DNA from: Winogradskyella aurantiaca
GTDB lineage: Bacteria; Bacteroidota; Bacteroidia; Flavobacteriales; Flavobacteriaceae
Direction: 5' to 3'
Assembly (NCBI RefSeq): GCF_003362725.1
Contig: NZ_QKTV01000002.1
Location: 1-64,000, forward strand
Length of the DNA stretch: 64,000 nt
Position numbers and translations under genes: made by a program. Positions 1 through 9,300 of the stretch are shown here, one piece after another. Below the pieces are notes generated by a model that was not told where the DNA came from, did not search any database, and worked only from the letters and a program-made list of their open reading frames with translations. Within the stretch, counting starts at the first letter, position 1. Each line of letters begins with the position of its first letter.

Positions 1-370
1 TAGCGATGTATCGGATGGCAACTCTAACCCTGAAGTCATTACACGTACTTATAGCGTTACTGACCTGGCTGGTAATTCCATTAATGTTACACAAACCATT
101 ACTGTTGATGATACTACCAACCCTTCAGCCTCTAATCCTGCCGCTGTTAATGTTCAGTGTGCCTCGGATATCCCTGCTGTAGATACTGATGTTGTTTCTG
201 ATGAAGCTGATAACTGTTCTGGTGCTATCACCGTTGCTCATGTTAGCGATGTATCGGATGGCAACTCTAACCCTGAAGTCATTACACGTACTTATAGCGT
301 TACTGACCTGGCTGGTAATTCCATTAATGTTACACAAACCATTACTGTTGATGATACTACCAACCCTTCA
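1..370 (+). repeat. In-frame tandem repeat, period 243 bp, with a 127-bp exact duplication
   Basis: Bases 1-127 are identical to 244-370 without a mismatch, giving a period of 243 bp or 81 codons. Identity ends at 128/371 on the right and runs off the window on the left, so the true array is probably longer. The unit encodes one HYR module of the giant surface protein. The HYR modules further downstream are clearly diverged, so this looks like a recent duplication or gene conversion limited to the upstream part of the gene. Confidence 0.95.
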
Positions 371-3300
371 TTCACCAATGTTCCAACAGACATAAGTCTC
401 GGATCAGATTCTGGTGTTTGTTCTGCTGTGGTTAGCTGGCCTGCACCAACAGCATCTGATAATTGTACTATTTCCGGAGTTGTAAGTTCCCATAATCCTG
501 GAGATACCTTCCCTGTGGGTACCACAACCGTAACGTATACCGCTACAGATGACGCAACGAATACCTATTCCGTATCATTTGACATAACTATTAACGATAC
601 AGAAATTCCCGTCCTTGATGCTGCTCCAGCTGATATTACCGTCAATTGTGTTGGCGATGTACCAGCCATGACAAGTTTAAACTGGACAGATAACTGTGAT
701 GCAGGTGGTACTGTAGCAGGTGTGGATTCAGCACTAAGTGGCACCACTTATAACGGCACCATAACAAGAACCTGGAACATTACGGATAGTTCTGGTAATG
801 TTGCTGCAACTAGAACTCAGGTAATCACCATTTTTGATTCTGTTCTTCCCGTAATTTCTATAATAGGTGATAACCCTCAGACTATAGAAGCATGTAGTCC
901 TTATGTTGAGTTGGGTGCGTCCGCTTCTGACAACTGTGATGGTGATTTATCTGGAAGCATTATAATTGATGCCTCTACGGTAGACACCAATGTCGTGGGT
1001 ACCTACACCGTTACCTATAACGTTAGCGATGCTAATGGCAATAATGCTACAGAAGTAACAAGAACTGTTGATGTTGTTGATACAGGCCTACCCACTGTGG
1101 TCACACAGGATATTACTGTTCAGTTAGATGCTTCTGGCAATGCTACAATAACAGTAAATGATATTGACAACGGATCTTCAGACTCTTGTGGTACAATAAA
1201 TTTGGTAAGTGTATCCCCAGATGCTTTTGATTGTGATAACACAGGAGCTAACATAGTTACCTTAACAGTAGACGATGGCAACGGAAACACAGCTACGGGC
1301 ACTGCTACTGTGACTGTAGAGGACAGTATTGATCCAGTTATTAACGACTGTCCGTCGGACCAAACCATCCAAACGTCAAGTGACGGAGGGAATAATTGTA
1401 CAGCCATAGCCACATGGACCTCTCCAACAGCTTCGGACAACTGTGCGGTAACCATCGCCAGAACTGACGCTTCAGGTCTTAATTCGGGAGATGCATTTCC
1501 GGTTGGAGATACCATCATTGAATATACGGCAACGGATGCGTCAGGAAATACCTCATCTGTTTGCTCCTTTACTATTACTGTAGAAGATGATGAAGATCCA
1601 ATAGCAGTTTGTGAGTCTGATCCAATCACTTTAGCCCTAGACAACAATGGCTATGCCCAATTAACTACGGCAGATGTGGATGATGGATCATCCGATAATT
1701 GTGGAAATGTGACACTTGGTTTCTCAGGGCCTGGTGCAGGTAGTTCAAATGGTAATAATATTGCATTAGGTAAACCAACACAACAAAAAACTACCGGTTT
1801 TGGTGGAGTTTCATCAAGAGCAGTTGACGGAAATAATGCAGGTAACTGGAGTAGTGGAACAATTACACATACTAACGATAGATTGAACACTTGGTGGGAA
1901 GTAGATTTAGAAGAGGATTATGATGTTGTAGCCATGAAGATTTGGGAAAGAACAGATGGATGTTGTAATAATAGACTTCGCCATTTTAGAGTAGATCTGT
2001 ACGACGGAAATAATATTGTTGGAACTCAAACAATAAATCAGTCATTTACGGGGAGTATAGATATTACTGTGAGTGGAACTGGGGATAGAGTCCGAGTAAC
2101 ACAACTTGTAAACGAATATCTTTCGATAGCTGAGTTTGAAGTTTATACGGCAGGTGAACCAATATATGCCTTTGATTGTGATGATATTGGAACACAAAAT
2201 GTAACCCTCACCGTGACTGATGATGCTGGAAATGAATCACAGTGCGTAAAGGAGGTAACGATAATAGATAATACTGCTCCAAGTATTAGCTGTAGACCAC
2301 CGCTTGTACTTTCTCTAAATGCAGATTGTATCATTCCTGATAGTAGTTTTATTGACAACTCAAACAATCGTCCAACGGTATCTGACAACTGTACGGCTAA
2401 TGGAGACTTAATTGTTACCAATAATTTCGCCGACATCACCTTTGTGGTTGGAAACAATACCTTGACCTGGACCGTTGAAGATGAATCGGGTAATACCAAT
2501 ACCTGTACCCAGATTATTGAAGTTGAAGATACCAGTGCTCCGGTTATTGATTTATGCCCTGCAGACATAGCAGTTAATGTAGACGCCGGTACTTGTGAAG
2601 CGGTTGTTGATTATACGATCCCTGAATTCTCAGATTGCTCGACACTAAGTAACCCCGCTAATCTAACGGTAACGCAAACCCAAGGTCCGGCACCCTCTAA
2701 TATTACAGGAGGAATAGCCACGACAACCTTCCCGGTGGGTACAACGATTATTGAGTATACCGCCATTGATAATACAGGTTATACTACTATCTGTAGTTTT
2801 GAAGTGACTGTTACCGATAATGAAGCACCTACCCTTACTATTCCTGCGAATGTCACTATTAGTTGTGATGACGATAGTTCTGCAACAGTCTCTGGAACAG
2901 GTGTTGCTACCGCGACTGATAATTGCGATGCTGACCCCATTATTACATCAACTGATGTTGTTACGGCAGGCACAGGCAACAATTCTGTTATTACTAGAAC
3001 CTGGAGAGCTGAAGATATTTATGGGAATTTTACAGAATTAGATCAAATAATTACTATTGAAGACACAACAGCTCCAGTCATTACTTGCCCGGCTGATATT
3101 ACGGTGGAATGTGATGGCGACGTAAGTTCAGCTGCCACTGGTGTTGCAACCGCAACAGATAATTGTACCGATCCAACCATTTCTTTTATTGATGTTATAA
3201 CAGATGCAGATGTTAATGATAATAGCTATGTCATAACAAGAACTTGGACTGCGGAAGATGAGAATAACAACATATCCACTTGTGACCAAATTATCACTGT

Positions 3301-6300
3301 TGAAGATTCCACCCCACCAATTGTAGATTGTTTACCTAATGTCACCTTGGAGTGTGGCGATCCAACTGATATCGCAGCATTAGGCGAGCCCACCGCGACA
3401 GATAACTGTGATTCCAATCCAACTATAACTCATACCGATGCTGTTGCAAATGGTACCGGAAATAACTACACAATTACGAGAAGTTTTACCATTACAGATG
3501 CTGATGGCAATGTCACCTTTTGTAATCAAATAATCGAAGTACGCGATACTACCGGGCCTGCAATCGTATGCCCGTCAGACGTCACATTAGAGTGTGACGA
3601 GGATACCACTGTTGCAGCACTAGGAAGTGCAGTGGCCACAGATATTTGTGAAACCGATAGCAACAACCTTACTGTTTCACATTCTGACACTGTTATTCCA
3701 GGTACTGGAAATGCTTCTGTAATAGAACGTACCTGGACGGCTACCGATCCAAATGGAAATAGTTCCACTTGTTTGCAAACCATAACTCTAGTAGACACCA
3801 GTGTACCAACCATTACTTGTCCAGCCGATATCACCATTGGATCATCAAGTGACGGCACTGGTGATTGTAGCACAACGGTTTCACTAGGAACCCCTACTGT
3901 ATCGGACAATTGTTCATTATCCACTGATTTGATTGTAACCAATGACGCGCCGTCATCATTCCCTGTAGGAACCACTGTGGTCACCTGGACCGTGGAAGAT
4001 GCTTCTGGCAATACCAATACTTGTACTCAAACAGTGACCGTTCAGGATGACGAATTCCCCGAGATAGTTGTTCCAAACGATATTATTGTCAACAGTTGTG
4101 ATAATAATATTAATTATGCGGTAACGGCCTCTGACAACTGTGATGGCTCAATAACTGCCATTACGCAGACTGATGGAACAGGATTCGCACCAGATGTCAC
4201 CAATGCATTCCCTATTGGAATTACCATATTATCCTTTGAAGTAACGGATGCCGCTGGAAATACAACCACCGAATCGTTTACAGTAGAAGTTGTTGATGCT
4301 ACAGACCCTCAAATAAGCTGTCCTGCAGATATCGAAGTTGACAATGATACTGGGGTATGTACTGCAGATGTGAGTTACGATATTTTTGCCTCTGATGATT
4401 GTACAGGATCCACTATAAATTGGACGTTTACAGGTGCTACCGTTGATTCCGGATCCACAGTAACAACAAATCCATATGCACCAACCCACACATTCAATGT
4501 TGGTGTGACCACTGTAACATATACCATCGTGGACGGTGGTGGAAATACAGCACAGTGTTCTTTTACAGTAACGGTAAATGATACTGAATTGCCAAGTATT
4601 ACCTGTGCTTCCGATATTGCGGTGGATACCGATTCTGGAACTTGTGGGATAGCGGTTGCCAATGTTGGTCTCGTTAACCCAACCATAGCTGATAACTGCA
4701 CCACCACTGGTGACCTTACTTTAGTGAATGATGCACCAGCAATTTTCCCTTTAGGAGATACCATTGTCACCTGGACGGTAACCGACACCTCTGGTAATTC
4801 TAATACCTGTCAACAGACCATTACTGTTGAAGATAATGAAGTTCCTATATTAAACTGCCCATCCTCAGTAGTGCAGATCAATACGGACCTGGATGCCTGT
4901 ACAACTAGTGTTGACCTAAACACTGTTGTTTCATTCACGGACAATTGTACAACAACAACATTAAGTTTCGATATTGGTGGTTCGGCAATTAGCACTAATT
5001 ATGATTTTCCAATTGGAACAACAACAGTTAACGTCACAGCCGATGATGGATCTAATCAATCCACATGTAATTTTGATATCGAAATTACCGATGGGCAACT
5101 GCCAGAAGCAGTATGTCAGGATATTACTCTTACACTGGACGATTCTGGAAACGCCACTTTAACTGGAGCCGATATTGACGGTGGATCCACTGATAATTGT
5201 GATACCAGTCTTGATTTAACAGCGTCGCAAACACTATTTACCTGTGCAGATATTGGTGTTAATACAATTACATTAACTGTAGAGGACGATGCTGGCAACA
5301 GCAGTTCATGTGATGCTACGGTAACCATAATCGATCCAGGCACCAATGCAACAGTTAGCATATCTGCCAACCCAAGTTTCCCAATTTGTATTGATGAAAG
5401 TGTGGTCTTCACTGCCACACCTACAAATGAAGGACTAAATCCAACATACCAATGGTATCAGGCAGGTTCACCAGTTGCTGGGGCCACAGGCCCTACATTT
5501 ACGCCTGCTGATCTGCAATTTGGGGATGAAGTATATGTGATACTTTTTGCCGGGTTCTGTAATTATGAAGTTACCAGTAACACCGTAACAGTATCATACA
5601 ATTTACCTCCGGATTTAAGTGGTGGTGATGAAGTATGTATTGGTGGTAATATCAATCTTAATCCGTCCTCTGGGGGAACCTGGACCAGTAGTGACACCTC
5701 CATTGCAACGATTGATAATAATGGTGTTGTAACGGGAGTTGCCATCGGTACGGTCACATTTACTTATACAGACGGTACCACTGGATGTTCCAATACCACC
5801 GGTGATGTTTCGGTAATTGACATTCCAACACTTACATTCCCTGCCACACTCTGTGAGGATGATACCTATCAATTATTACCAGACACAGGAGGTATATGGA
5901 CTAGTAGTAACCCATCTGTTGCAAGTGTTACCAATTCTGGTTTAGTTACAGGTGTTTCGGAAGGGTCCGTAACCTTTACTTACACACTTCCTTCAGGTTG
6001 TTCAAATACAACCAGCCAGATCACAATAGATGGAACTCCTGAAATTATAGAACTTACATCCTCTTCAACAGACACCTTTTGTTCAGCTGAAAGTACGGAA
6101 CTAAATGCAGTTGTTGCTGACGCCACATCGGGCACTACTGTTCTGGCTAATTATAATTTCAATTCTGGAAATAGCTTTGCCGAATTGGATGGTCAGGAAC
6201 CAGCTGGTATTAACTGTGAGGTTAGTAGTCCAGATTATCCGTTCCAAAGAGTTGGTCCAGGTAGATCAACACCACCACAAGCCTTTACCCAAAATAATGT

Positions 6301-9300
6301 AGGTGGTACAGGATTAAATGCCAACACTTCCATTCCTAGTGTTGTCAATCCAGGTAGAAGAAGACATTTTGAATTCGAATTAACAGGATCTAACCTCAAT
6401 AATTATGGATTCCTTAGAGTGCGTTACGATGCTCGTAGAGAAGCTGCTTCAAGAAACTACAAACGTTTAAGATTGTACTATATAAAAGATGGAGGCAACA
6501 GAGTTTACTTTGGTGGTAATCATAATCTAAGAAATAATAATTGGTCAAGAAGAAACAGAACGTTACCAAGTGGTGCTGCAAACCCAAATTCAAGCCTAAT
6601 TATTGGGTTGGAATTTCAAGGTGGATCGTCCTCAGATGTATTAATTGATAATTTTCAAATTCAGGGAGCTGCACCAGATCCAGGTTACTTATATTCGTGG
6701 ACCGCTACTCCTGCAAGTACGGCCGGTTTGCCTGCCAATGCAGGAACACCATCAAATGGAAATATTTCAATATTTGTAAACCCAACCGAAACTACCACGT
6801 ATACATTCTCAGTCTCAAACTCCAGAGGTTGTGTAAGCACAGAAGATATAACGGTAACGGTTCTACCAAGTCCGGAGCTGACTGTTATTGCCAATTACTG
6901 TCCAACAGACGCTGCCAATCAAGGGACTGTTGAATTATCTCCCGACACCAATGGGGTTGACACTACAGGTTGGACCTGGGAATGGAGTACTGGTGAAACC
7001 ACTGAGACCATTAATGTTGATATTGCGGGAACCTATGAAGTTCTGGGTATCGCGCCAAACGGCTGTCCAGCTATTGGATTTATGAGCGTTGCTGAAGAAC
7101 TGGTGATTGATGGAACTTTTTCTGATGTTGATATTACAGATCCAAGTTCATTTTCATGGTATTCTGATCAAATTTATGTTGAAGATAGGCCTGGTCGAAT
7201 TAATCCAAACACAGGTATTGTTGACAATACTGGCGAATTATGGAGAGATGGAGGGCTTTTAGGATATTCTATCACAGAAGATGCAAATGATACGCACCGC
7301 TTTTTTCATGGAAGAGACCATACCAATAACAATGATGGGAAGCCTCGATATTTTATGGCTATAAATGGAGATGCATGTTTAAGTGGTTCTGGATCTGAAG
7401 CATATCCTTGTCCAAATACTGGTATTGCATATGCATGGCGCCAAGACAACACACCAGTTCAACCAAATACAACTTATTATTTTTCGGCTTGGACAATGCG
7501 TCTTGTTAATGGCAATGCACCAAGACTTCAATTTGAGGTAAACGGACAATTAGTCGGAACAGATGTCCAACCACCACCGAGATGTGGAAGCGGTCCAGAA
7601 TGTGACAACTGGGGTCGATTCTATGGTACGTGGACATCCGGACCTTCCGATACGTTTGTTAACATCGCTATCGTTAATAAAAACCCATCGCCAGGTGGAA
7701 ATGATTATGCCATAGATGATATTTCTTTTGCCACACTCTCAACATTTATCGATTTAGAATCATCACTAGAAACTGAGACTCAAGACATTTGTACCAATAC
7801 CGAAATTGACCCAATTAGTTACAGTATTGGTGCTGGATTAAGTTATGATGATGATGGAAATCTTCAAGGTCTTGATGTCACCTGGACCAAGGATGGCTCT
7901 CCTATTGCACGACCCGATGGAATTACCGAAGATTTTAATGGTGTAATCTATAACATTACAGGAGAGATTGATGAACCTGGTTCTTATAGTTACACGATTG
8001 AAACATCTGGTGGTTGCACCAGTAACGAAATTGTTTCAGGGACTATCATTATTGAACCAAAGCCCCTAGTGGATATAGAGGATGACTCACGTATCATATG
8101 TGGATCAGAATCCTCAATTGCCATTGAGGCTTTAACCTCCTTTGGTGCGCAAACCGTACCAGCTGGTACCTGGACTGCCGTAGATATCAATGGTGACCCA
8201 GCAAGTGGTTCATTCACTGTTGCAGATCTAGTTAATGCCCCAGAAATTGCCACCTACAATATTGGAGCAACAGACTCTGGAACCATTACTTTAATCTATA
8301 CTATTGACAACTCAGGTGGCTCGGCTTTATGTAGTGAGTCCATGGATAGTATTGATATAGAAATTCACCCTTATGTTGAGCCAATAATTAATGTTGGAGA
8401 CATTACCAGTCCATCTGATTGCGATGTGATTGATATTGCACTTTCAGCCTCTGGAACGGTTGGACAATGGACTGTTACTAATGGAGCCGACCCTAATAGC
8501 TATTATTTTTCTGATAGTACAGATCCTAATGCCACCTTCTATGGTGCCAGTGGGGAAGACTATGAGTTAACTTGGAGCATCGACAATTTGGGCCCATGTG
8601 GTGTCACTGAAAGCACCTCCTATATGTTATCCATACCAAACTGTGGTGTTAATTTGAGTTTTGATGGAACTGATGATGTCATAGATTTCAGAAATAACTT
8701 TGGTTATACGACCTCAGACTTCTCTATTGAAATATGGATAAAACCAGAAAAGATTTATCCTGATGCCACCATTCAATCCATAGTCTCTAAGCGCAATGCG
8801 TTGGATATGAGCAATGGATACGACCTAAGACTGGTGCAAAATGAATTGTCTTTCTATGCCAACAATACTAAAGTGGTTTCAAGAACTGGTATTAACAGAA
8901 ACAGATGGTTCCATGTAGCAGTTGTTTATAATAATGGTACCTATACTCTTTACATTGATGGAATCAATGTGAGCTCAGGTTCTGGTCCGGCTCCATCGGC
9001 TACCTCAGCCAGTAATATGGTAGGTGGTATGTATAGAGAAGGACAACGCCCTACCCATTACTACGAAGGCTATATTGATGAAATCAAATTCTGGAATACC
9101 GCCTTGTCGCAAGATCAGGTAAGAGAGATGATGAATCAAGAAATTGAAATCGCCGGTGCAAATGTTCGTGGTCGAGAACTTGGCTTGGACGTTAACGGTA
9201 ATCTGCAATGGACGCATCTTGACGGTTACTATCGACTAAATGGTAATGATGGTGATATTACTAATGGTGAAGTTTTAGATATTAATGGTGCTATTCCTGG

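Noticed and set aside
1-370. Repeat spacing that could suggest a CRISPR-like or other non-coding array
   Set aside because: The repeat is in frame, 81 codons long, and encodes HYR modules; there are no short repeats with unique spacers.
3526-4017. Long antisense open frames opposite the giant HYR gene (for example 163 codons here)
   Set aside because: They are a by-product of repetitive codon usage in the sense frame; their translations are low in complexity and match no family.
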